Assembly: GCA_019455105.1 (NCBI GenBank)
Contig: JACFMZ010000013.1
Span: 1-39,737 of the forward strand
Length of the DNA stretch: 39,737 nucleotides
Direction: 5' to 3'
Source of the DNA: Bacteroidota bacterium
GTDB taxonomy: Bacteria; Bacteroidota; Ignavibacteria; UBA10030; UBA8401
Part shown: positions 33,402 to 39,737 of the stretch, piece by piece
How the letters are laid out: every line of letters begins with the position of its first letter
Numbering within the stretch: the first letter of the stretch is position 1
Notes under the pieces: model-generated
What the model saw: only the letters and a program-made list of their open reading frames with translations
Told to the model about the DNA's origin: nothing
The model's database searches: none
Made by a program: the position numbers and the translations under genes

Positions 33402-34532
33402 ATGAATATCGGAATAACCTGCTACCCAACCTACGGCGGAAGCGGCGTCGTGGCTACTGAATTAGGCAAAGCGCTGGCAAAACGCGGACATAAAATTCAC
33501 TTTATCAGCTACGCCATGCCGATGCGCCTTAACCGTTACGACGACAATATTTTTTATCACGAAGTTGAGTTTTCCAGCTATCCGGTTTTCGACTTTCCTC
33601 TCTACACGCCGGCACTCACAAGCAAAATGGTTGAAGTCGCAAAATCAGAAAAATTGGATATCATTCATGCACATTACGCTATTCCCCACGCCATCAGCGG
33701 ATATTTAGCCAAACAGATTTTAAAACACGACAATGTAAAACTTATTACCACACTACACGGCACCGATATTACACTGGTCGGTTTGGAACCGAGTTTTCTT
33801 CCGGTGATGAAATTTAGCATTGAAGAGAGCGACGGTGTTACGGCTGTTTCCCGTTTTCTTAAAGAAAAAACTTTAACCAATTATAATATTCAGAAAGAGA
33901 TAAAAGTTATTCCAAACTTTGTCGATACGCATGAGTACAAACGAAGAGAAGATGCCTGCCGTAAACACCGACTTGCGCCGAACGGCGAAAAAGTGTTAAT
34001 GCACACTTCAAACTTTCGGGCTGTAAAACGCGTTAGCGATGTGATTAAAATTTTTGAAATCATCCAGCAGAAAGTTCCTTCCGTTCTTGTGCTTATCGGC
34101 GACGGTCCGGATCGTTCGAATTGCGAACTGGTCGCTCGTGAATTGGGAATTTATAATTCCATAAAATTTTTGGGAAAACAAGCGGAGCTCCCGGAACTTC
34201 TTTCGTGCGCGGATTTATTTTTAATGCCGAGCCAGTCGGAAAGCTTCGGACTTTCCGCGCTGGAAGCAATGGCGTGTGAAGTGCCGGTTATTTCTTCAAG
34301 TGTCGGGGGGCTGCCGGAACTTGTTGCCCATAATCAAACCGGATACATTGCCGAAATCGGCGACATTGAACGAATGGCAAAATACGCCGTTGAATTATTA
34401 ACGAACGAAACGAAACGCGCGCAATTCGCTCACGCCGGAAGAAAACGAGCCGAAGAAGAATTTAATCTTGATAAAATTGTGAGTGAGTACGAAAATTATT
34501 ACACCGAAGTGCTGGAAAAAGTTTCCGTGTAA
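33402..34532 (+). CDS. bshA: N-acetyl-alpha-D-glucosaminyl L-malate synthase (bacillithiol synthesis)
   Basis: 376-residue GT4 (GT-B fold) enzyme. The start NIGITCYPTYGGSGVVATELG, then HFISYAMPMRLN, FPLYTPALTSKM and DIIHAHYAIPHA form the BshA pattern. The donor-binding TSNFRAVKR, LIGDGPDR, SQSESFGLSALEAMACEVPVI and SSVGGLPELV motifs are present. It joins UDP-GlcNAc and L-malate in the first step of bacillithiol synthesis. BshB and BshC are not in the window. AAGGA lies 5 bases before the ATG. It converges with the chaperone gene at 34558 with 25 bases between and no T-run terminator. Confidence 0.95.
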   Translation: MNIGITCYPTYGGSGVVATELGKALAKRGHKIHFISYAMPMRLNRYDDNIFYHEVEFSSYPVFDFPLYTPALTSKMVEVAKSEKLDIIHAHYAIPHAISGYLAKQILKHDNVKLITTLHGTDITLVGLEPSFLPVMKFSIEESDGVTAVSRFLKEKTLTNYNIQKEIKVIPNFVDTHEYKRREDACRKHRLAPNGEKVLMHTSNFRAVKRVSDVIKIFEIIQQKVPSVLVLIGDGPDRSNCELVARELGIYNSIKFLGKQAELPELLSCADLFLMPSQSESFGLSALEAMACEVPVISSSVGGLPELVAHNQTGYIAEIGDIERMAKYAVELLTNETKRAQFAHAGRKRAEEEFNLDKIVSEYENYYTEVLEKVSV

Positions 34533-34557
34533 TTTTTTGGATGAGAAGGACATTCCG

Positions 34558-36084
34558 TTACGGAAGCTGAACGCTTCCCTGCTTGAGATACTGAATCCAG
34601 CCGACCTGCGGAATAACAAACGGTACGGCAAACATTCTTCCGCCGAAACCGAGAAAGCGAAAGACAAGCGAAGGCGAACGCGTTACTTCAAGCTGTTTAA
34701 GATTCTTTTCATAAATTGTCAACCGGGTTTCATTGGCAAGCGCACCGATAAATTTTTCCATTTCACCGTCAACTTTTATCGCCTTTACTTTTTCTTCCAA
34801 AAGTTTCGGATTGCCAAGCGTAACCGAATCACTCGAAAAATATTGCTTCCCTTCTTCTAAATCCTTTTGAGAAAGCGACACTGTATCGGCAATTCGCTTG
34901 CGAAGGTACTGCGCTGCATACGCATCACGCCACACTTTCATATCCTTGCGTACTTCATTCGAATGATTGAGATTTCGTTGATAGCCGAGTTCGGTTAAAT
35001 ATTCCTGATCGATGATATCGCGAAGCCGTTGTTCAAAGTCTATGCGAAGTCGTTGATATGTCGGCTGCGGAGATATCAAGCCGGCAGTAACCATCAGTTC
35101 CAAGGTCTGTTCAACGCTCCAGTTCTTGTTCGGAAAAAGCACAAGCGGCTTTTGAAAATCTACGCCCATTGCATAACGAACGGCTTCAACAGCATTGGCA
35201 CCCAAAAAAAACTGTGTGGTATCAGGAACGCGGTTATTTTCTTTATGATACTGATATAACACATCAAGTATTTTTTTCAACAGCGCTGTAACAATTTCAG
35301 TTTTTGTATTTTTTAATTCTGTCGACATAAATGCCGACATCCGCTTTAATTCTTTCCGCTTCCGAATAATCTGCAATACTTTTTCTCGTTCTGCTTTTAA
35401 TTCCTTGTCCCCGGCAACAATATTAATCGTCTTTCCCATAACTTTAACGAGATAATATCCGTCATTTAAGAAAAACGGCTTCGATGTTTCATTAAGTCTC
35501 AACGAATACACAACATTTTCCATCGGCTCTTCCGTATCGCCGAACCGAGCAACGGCAGAATCAACACTTTTAAATGACGGATGAGAAGTTACTTTCTCAA
35601 CTGTAAATGATTCAAGCGGCCGCCCATTTTTTATAAATGTATATAACGAATCGGCAGTAGATTTTTCCCGAGCAAAAAGAAAATAAATTTTCAAATCCTG
35701 CCGCAATCGCCTTATCCCTTCCTGAATTTCCCGTTCGGAGATTTCAACTTTTTGTGAAACTTCTTTCCTATACAATTCATCCCGCACCAGCAGCCGTTCC
35801 ACAGAATAAATCATTTGATTATAGAAGGAATCCGTTTCTAAATTCTGCTGTTCGGCGTTTAAGACAAGCAGTTTTTCCGCAATCATTGAAAGAAGAAATT
35901 CCGCCTTCACCGCTTCAATTGATGCTTTATTATGGCGTTGAAATCCCGGAGTCATTTCGAATCGGTTCAAAAATTCGCGTGAAGTAATTGTGATGTTTCC
36001 AACTCTTGCCAACGGCGTATCATTCAGCGGCTGTGCAAAAACCGGGAAGGCGAAAAGAAGAAAAAATGAACAATAAATTTTCAT
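34558..36084 (-). CDS. Periplasmic parvulin-like (SurA/PpiD-type) folding factor, divergent
   Basis: 508 residues. A short signal peptide (MKIYCSFFLLFAFPVFAQ) precedes the opening LARVGNITITSREFLNRFEM, characteristic of SurA_N-type chaperone domains. A helical region and then a parvulin-like segment with NGRPLESFTVEKV, FKSVDSAVARFG, LNETSKPFFLNDGYYLVKV (about 140-215) follow. The C-terminal half is helical and unassigned. Active-site residues of parvulins are not clearly conserved, so chaperone activity is more certain than isomerase activity. Acts in the periplasm, probably on outer-membrane proteins. Its ATG overlaps the stop of the CPBP-like gene (ATGA). Confidence 0.8.
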   Translation of the reverse strand: MKIYCSFFLLFAFPVFAQPLNDTPLARVGNITITSREFLNRFEMTPGFQRHNKASIEAVKAEFLLSMIAEKLLVLNAEQQNLETDSFYNQMIYSVERLLVRDELYRKEVSQKVEISEREIQEGIRRLRQDLKIYFLFAREKSTADSLYTFIKNGRPLESFTVEKVTSHPSFKSVDSAVARFGDTEEPMENVVYSLRLNETSKPFFLNDGYYLVKVMGKTINIVAGDKELKAEREKVLQIIRKRKELKRMSAFMSTELKNTKTEIVTALLKKILDVLYQYHKENNRVPDTTQFFLGANAVEAVRYAMGVDFQKPLVLFPNKNWSVEQTLELMVTAGLISPQPTYQRLRIDFEQRLRDIIDQEYLTELGYQRNLNHSNEVRKDMKVWRDAYAAQYLRKRIADTVSLSQKDLEEGKQYFSSDSVTLGNPKLLEEKVKAIKVDGEMEKFIGALANETRLTIYEKNLKQLEVTRSPSLVFRFLGFGGRMFAVPFVIPQVGWIQYLKQGSVQLP

Positions 36085-36800
36085 ACGTGCAGTAATTTCA
36101 TAAAGAAAGGAAATCCATAAAAAAACGCCTGTCCGAGCATCGGCGTAAGAACGCTGGTAGTATTTTTGTACACATAACCGGAAAAAATTCCGACGACACA
36201 GGCGGCAATAAAATTCAGTTCGGGTATTTCAGTCAGCGGAATCCCCGCATGAAGCAATGCAAACAGCAGCGCCGCAATAAGAACATCAAAATGAAGATGA
36301 ATACCGAACACTGATGCATGCGAAACATTGTTCTTCATTAATACGCTTTGCACCAGACTGAAAAATAAAATCTGATCGGCAACAGGAGACGACATCCATT
36401 GAATGAGAAAAATAAGAACGGAATTCCGATCGTTCATGTGTATGGAAATTCCTTCTGCCGTCAGCGGAAGATGCACCGCCCGCGCGGTAACATAAAAGAG
36501 AATTGTTACGCCGTACATTCCGGCAAGAAAAATCATGGAGCGTTTAAGATTATCCGAACGAATTCCATAACTCCACAAATGTCCGCGCGAAAGAATGATG
36601 ATGACCATGAATGCTAAAACAAACTGCCATGCATCCTTTTCAAAAAGAGAAGTCCACCGGTTTTCTATTCCTTGAGGAAACCAATGCTGAAATACTTGCA
36701 CCGAAGAAATTTTGGAAATGATTGCTGCCGCTGCAACCGAAAAAAAGAGCGCCGAAAACATCCGGATAATTTTTTGTTTTTGTAAGCGGTCTTCAGGCAC
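36081..36800 (-). CDS. CPBP-like membrane protein lacking the catalytic glutamates
   Basis: 239 residues with about seven to eight membrane helices. The order SPVADQILFFSLVQSV, then FALLHAGIPL, then NFIAACVVGIFSGYVYKNTTSVLTPMLGQA parallels the CPBP (CAAX protease/bacteriocin-processing) fold: motif 1 EExxxR, motif 2 FxxxH, and motif 3 with HxxxN. The EE pair is replaced by AD-QILFF, leaving a His in FALLHAG. It is probably not an active protease. The frame starts with GTG at 36798-36800, two bases after the helicase stop; ATG 36759-36761 is the alternative. Coupled to the parvulin-like gene downstream. Confidence 0.68.
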   Translation of the reverse strand: MPEDRLQKQKIIRMFSALFFSVAAAAIISKISSVQVFQHWFPQGIENRWTSLFEKDAWQFVLAFMVIIILSRGHLWSYGIRSDNLKRSMIFLAGMYGVTILFYVTARAVHLPLTAEGISIHMNDRNSVLIFLIQWMSSPVADQILFFSLVQSVLMKNNVSHASVFGIHLHFDVLIAALLFALLHAGIPLTEIPELNFIAACVVGIFSGYVYKNTTSVLTPMLGQAFFYGFPFFMKLLHV

Positions 36801-36802
36801 AA

Positions 36803-39028
36803 CTAACCCAGAATGCGGAGTTTTGCAAATTTTAACATCAGATGTTTCGGACCGATGCCGTGAAAATTTACCACGGCTTTGGATGAGTCTCCCTTGCCGG
36901 TAATTTGCAAAACTTTCCCCTTGCCGAATGTTTCATGCTCTACCAATGCGCCGGTGCGAAGATGAATTTCTTCCTGCGATTCGTTTTCATAATCTACTTC
37001 CTTATCGGGAGTGAACACTTCATTGTTCTTTTTTCGAATGGAGCGCTCATAGCGAGAGCGAGACTGCGCAATGCCGTTATAGGAGGCTTGTTGAAGTTTT
37101 GTGCGGGAAGAAATTTTCTGAATGAGAGTTTCCGGAATTTCCGAAATGAAGCGGGAAACAACCGGATATGTAACATCACCGAATCGGTACCGCACATGTG
37201 TATAGAGAAGAAATAATTTTTTCATGGCGCGCGTAACGCCGACATAACACAATCGTCGTTCCTCTTCCAGCTCGTTAAGCTCCGGCGCAGCTTGATAAAG
37301 CGGGAATAATCCTTCTTCAACGCCGGCAATAAACACCACAGGATATTCCAAACCTTTGGCGGAATGGAGCGTCATCATGGTAACAGAATTTTTTTCATCC
37401 GCCATTGTATCAACGGCAGAAACCAGCGAAACTTCTTCTAAAAATTGTTCGAGTGTTGCATTTTCGTTTTTCGCACCAAATTCCGTAACCGCCGATAATA
37501 ATTCCTGCACGTTTTCCCAGCGCCCGATTGCTTCCGGCGTTCCTTCATCTTTATACGAGCGGAGAATTCCCAACTCATCCACCACAGCGCGCGCCAGTTC
37601 GCTGATGGACATTTTCGATTTCATTTCAATGTATTTCGCAATCAATGCTGAGAACTGCGCAATAGAACTTTTTGTGCGCTCGCTGATGGAATCAACAGCC
37701 CGCGCCTGCTGAAGAGTTTGAAACAGCGAAATGCGTTTTTGCGTTGCCACCGTTAACAGTTTTTCAACCGTTGTTTCACCGATGCCGCGCGCCGGGTAAT
37801 TAATAACGCGGACTAAACTTTCCTCATCCATCGGGTTAACAATGAGACGAAGATATGCCAGCACATCTTTTATTTCTTTCCGTTTATAAAATTCCACGCC
37901 GCCGACAATGGTGTAAGGAATTCCCGATCGGCGAAGCGCATCTTCAACGGAACGGGATTGCGCATTGGTGCGGTACAAAACGGCAAAATCACGCAGGTTA
38001 AGTTTTTCTCTGCTAATGTATTCCTGAATGTGCGCGGCAATCTGCATTCCTTCATCTTTGTCATCTTCCGCTTCAATGACGGTAATTTTTTCACCCTTCG
38101 GATTTTCCGTCCACAAAGTTTTAGAAATCTGATTGCGATTATTTTTGATAACAGCATCGGCGGCAGTAAGAATACTTTTTGTTGAACGATAATTTTGTTC
38201 CAGCCGAAACACTTTGGCTTCGGGGTAATCCCGTTCAAAATCTAAAATATTGCGAATATCGGCGCCGCGAAAAGCATAAATACTCTGCGCGTCATCTCCG
38301 ACAACACATAAATTCCGAAACTGCTTTGCTAAAAGGTTAATTAAGACATATTGAACACGGTTCGTATCTTGATACTCATCGACAAGAAGATATTTGAAAT
38401 GGTACTGATATTTTTCCAACACGTTGGGAAATTTTTGAAACAATTCAATCGGCTTCAAGAGAAGATCGTCAAAATCCATTGCATTGTTTTTGAACAGTTT
38501 CGCCTGGTATTCAAAATAAATTTTTGCTACGTTCTGTTCAAAAAAATCTTTTGCGGCATCGTCATATTCCTGCGGAGAAATCATCTGATTTTTTGCGCCG
38601 GAAATTCTCGACTGCACGGCGCGAGGATTTGCCTGCTGGCGGGAAATATTCAAGCTCGTCATGATATTTTTAATCACGTTCTGCTGATCTTCCGTATCGT
38701 AAATAGTAAACGAGCGCTGATAGCCGATCTTTTCACTTTCCTGACGAAGAATACGGGCAAAGATAGAATGAAACGTTCCCGCCCAAATATTTTTTGCTTG
38801 AACACCCACAAGACGGCTGATCCGTTCTTTCATTTCATTAGCGGCTTTGTTGGTAAAGGTCAGCGCAAGAATTTCGTACGGCGGAATGTTCGATTCAAGC
38901 AAATGGGCAATGCGGTACGTGAGAACGCGGGTTTTTCCGCTTCCCGCTCCGGCAACAATCATTACCGGTCCGTTAATAACCGAAGCGGCGGATTTCTGTA
39001 CAGAATTTAATTGATCGAGTAACGACAA
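36803..39028 (-). CDS. pcrA: ATP-dependent DNA helicase PcrA/UvrD
   Basis: 741 residues. SF1A helicase motifs are in order: LNSVQ (Q motif), GAGSGKT (about 27-33), TFTNKAANEMKER, LLVDEYQDTNRVQY (about 214-227), GDDAQSIYAFRGAD, LEQNYRST, TMMTLHSAKGLEYPVVF (about 549-565) and CYVGVTRAMK. A C-terminal Tudor-like segment HETFGKGKVLQI is the PcrA type that contacts RNA polymerase. It acts in nucleotide excision repair and replication. The only sensible start is TTG at 39026-39028; no ATG lies in frame before the stop codon upstream, and the next Met is inside the Walker region. No ribosome binding site is visible. Confidence 0.95.
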   Translation of the reverse strand: MSLLDQLNSVQKSAASVINGPVMIVAGAGSGKTRVLTYRIAHLLESNIPPYEILALTFTNKAANEMKERISRLVGVQAKNIWAGTFHSIFARILRQESEKIGYQRSFTIYDTEDQQNVIKNIMTSLNISRQQANPRAVQSRISGAKNQMISPQEYDDAAKDFFEQNVAKIYFEYQAKLFKNNAMDFDDLLLKPIELFQKFPNVLEKYQYHFKYLLVDEYQDTNRVQYVLINLLAKQFRNLCVVGDDAQSIYAFRGADIRNILDFERDYPEAKVFRLEQNYRSTKSILTAADAVIKNNRNQISKTLWTENPKGEKITVIEAEDDKDEGMQIAAHIQEYISREKLNLRDFAVLYRTNAQSRSVEDALRRSGIPYTIVGGVEFYKRKEIKDVLAYLRLIVNPMDEESLVRVINYPARGIGETTVEKLLTVATQKRISLFQTLQQARAVDSISERTKSSIAQFSALIAKYIEMKSKMSISELARAVVDELGILRSYKDEGTPEAIGRWENVQELLSAVTEFGAKNENATLEQFLEEVSLVSAVDTMADEKNSVTMMTLHSAKGLEYPVVFIAGVEEGLFPLYQAAPELNELEEERRLCYVGVTRAMKKLFLLYTHVRYRFGDVTYPVVSRFISEIPETLIQKISSRTKLQQASYNGIAQSRSRYERSIRKKNNEVFTPDKEVDYENESQEEIHLRTGALVEHETFGKGKVLQITGKGDSSKAVVNFHGIGPKHLMLKFAKLRILG

Positions 39029-39029
39029 T

Positions 39030-39076
39030 GTATTTTCAAATGATGTATGTGAGGAAGATTAACAATTTGAAAATAC
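39030..39076. repeat. 12-bp inverted repeat at the helicase start
   Basis: GTATTTTCAAAT (39030-39041) and its exact complement ATTTGAAAATAC (39065-39076) are separated by 23 bases. In helicase mRNA the hairpin would end one base before the TTG start codon. No T-run follows. Confidence 0.75.
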
Positions 39077-39118
39077 GGAAATTCGGAAGGATTAACAAAC
39101 AGCAGAAAAATAATTTTC

Positions 39119-39628
39119 TTAAACGAGAATTGCTCCTTCGGCACGCAAAAGAAATTCTTTCGTTTTAATTCCGGCGGCATATCCGGTCAGCGAACCATCG
39201 GTGCCGATAACACGATGACACGGTACAATAATCGGGATAGGATTTTCTCCGTTTGCTTTTCCAACGGCTTGAAAACCTCTCGGTACGCCGGCACGCTTTG
39301 CCAGCTGCTTGTAAGAAATTGTTGAACCGTACGGAATTTTTTGCAGCTCGCGCCAGACACGCATTTGAAACGGCGTACCGAGTTGATCAAGCGATAAAGA
39401 AAACTTCGCCAGCCTGCCGTTGAAGTACCGCGTCAGTTGGTCTATCACTTCTTTGTTGCGGCTTTTATTTTCTACAACATCATCTTCTTCAAAGTGTTCG
39501 GCGAGCCATCGAAAAAAATCTTTTTTCGTTTCTTTCGGAATGGAAATTTTACACACCCCTCTTTCCGTTGAAGCAACGTAAATAGTCCCGATCTTTGATT
39601 CGAATGAAGTACAGTAAACTTTCGGCAT
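39119..39628 (-). CDS. ogt: Methylated-DNA-[protein]-cysteine S-methyltransferase
   Basis: 169 residues. The active-site IIVPCHRVIGTDGSLTGYAAG (about 132-152) has the acceptor Cys, and the DNA-binding RVWRELQKIPYGSTISYKQLAKRAG (about 90-114) and the Arg finger region precede it. The enzyme removes O6-methylguanine lesions by stoichiometric self-alkylation. No Ada-type regulator domain is fused. It lies upstream of the helicase with about 90 bases between. The ATG at 39626-39628 is preceded by AT-rich sequence; bases 39629-39737 show no further gene. Confidence 0.95.
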   Translation of the reverse strand: MPKVYCTSFESKIGTIYVASTERGVCKISIPKETKKDFFRWLAEHFEEDDVVENKSRNKEVIDQLTRYFNGRLAKFSLSLDQLGTPFQMRVWRELQKIPYGSTISYKQLAKRAGVPRGFQAVGKANGENPIPIIVPCHRVIGTDGSLTGYAAGIKTKEFLLRAEGAILV

Positions 39629-39737
39629 GTGGTCTTTAATTAAATTGAACGGCTGAAAAATATAGAGAAGTTTCTCTTTGAGGTCAAGTAGTACGCAAAG
39701 AAAATTATATTTTATTTACGCTCCACTTATTTTTTTA

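Overview
The window is a gene-dense chromosomal segment from an AT-leaning Gram-negative bacterium, most likely of the Bacteroidota/Ignavibacteriota/Chlorobiota group. The pointers are signal-peptide outer-membrane barrels, LNAC-type lipoboxes, a promoter with a TAnnTTTG element, a bacillithiol glycosyltransferase (bshA), a folP-cdaA pair, and a SUF operon of the sufBCDSU type headed by an Rrf2 regulator. No rRNA, tRNA, insertion sequence, prophage or CRISPR array was seen. Almost everything is on the minus strand; only hbd-ackA-hypothetical (28240-31532) and bshA (33402-34532) are on the plus strand.

Region 1 (1-4084, minus) holds the end of an efflux operon: an adaptor protein, a MacB-type permease and the start of a second permease. 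Before it come an amidohydrolase and a membrane protein made of MscS-type conserved helices.

Region 2 (4226-13258, minus) is the most striking part: seven consecutive genes, six of them multihaem c-type cytochromes with 51 haem-binding motifs in all, plus one predicted outer-membrane beta-barrel. Read in order of transcription they are: a 13-haem cytochrome fused to a membrane cytochrome b domain (CbcL-like layout); a 7-haem NapC/NirT-type protein with three membrane helices (ImcH-like layout); a small c554-type cytochrome with a contracted CXCH motif; the barrel; a 14-haem periplasmic cytochrome; a 7-haem lipoprotein with a CX4CH motif; and a 6-haem lipoprotein with a collagen-like stalk. 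A strong terminator closes the block. There is no recognisable catalytic reductase, so I infer a quinol-to-periplasm-to-outer-membrane electron conduit, plausibly for extracellular electron transfer.

Region 3 (13440-20040, minus) is mostly housekeeping: enoyl-CoA hydratase, miaA, pcm, a family 2 glycosyltransferase, cdaA, folP, a 32-residue basic protein, a stand-alone Lon substrate-binding domain, and a Mn-type superoxide dismutase with a Tat-like leader and a second, better internal start.

Region 4 (20061-27830, minus) is one long Fe-S assembly operon: Rrf2 regulator, iscS-type desulfurase, a 98-residue unknown, sufB, sufC, sufD, sufS, sufU and a MIP18-family protein. It has a good promoter in front and a good terminator behind. 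The cytochromes carry haem rather than Fe-S clusters, so the adjacency is not evidence of a shared pathway.

Region 5 (27717-39737) opens with a 0.5 kb divergent promoter region. It is followed by hbd-ackA (overlapping, so probably translationally coupled), an exported unknown, an IMPACT-family protein coupled to a porin-like protein, bshA, a divergent parvulin-like chaperone coupled to a CPBP-like membrane protein lacking its catalytic glutamates, a PcrA/UvrD helicase that starts at TTG beside a 12-bp inverted repeat, and an Ogt-type DNA methyltransferase. All functional calls come from reading motifs; no database search was possible.
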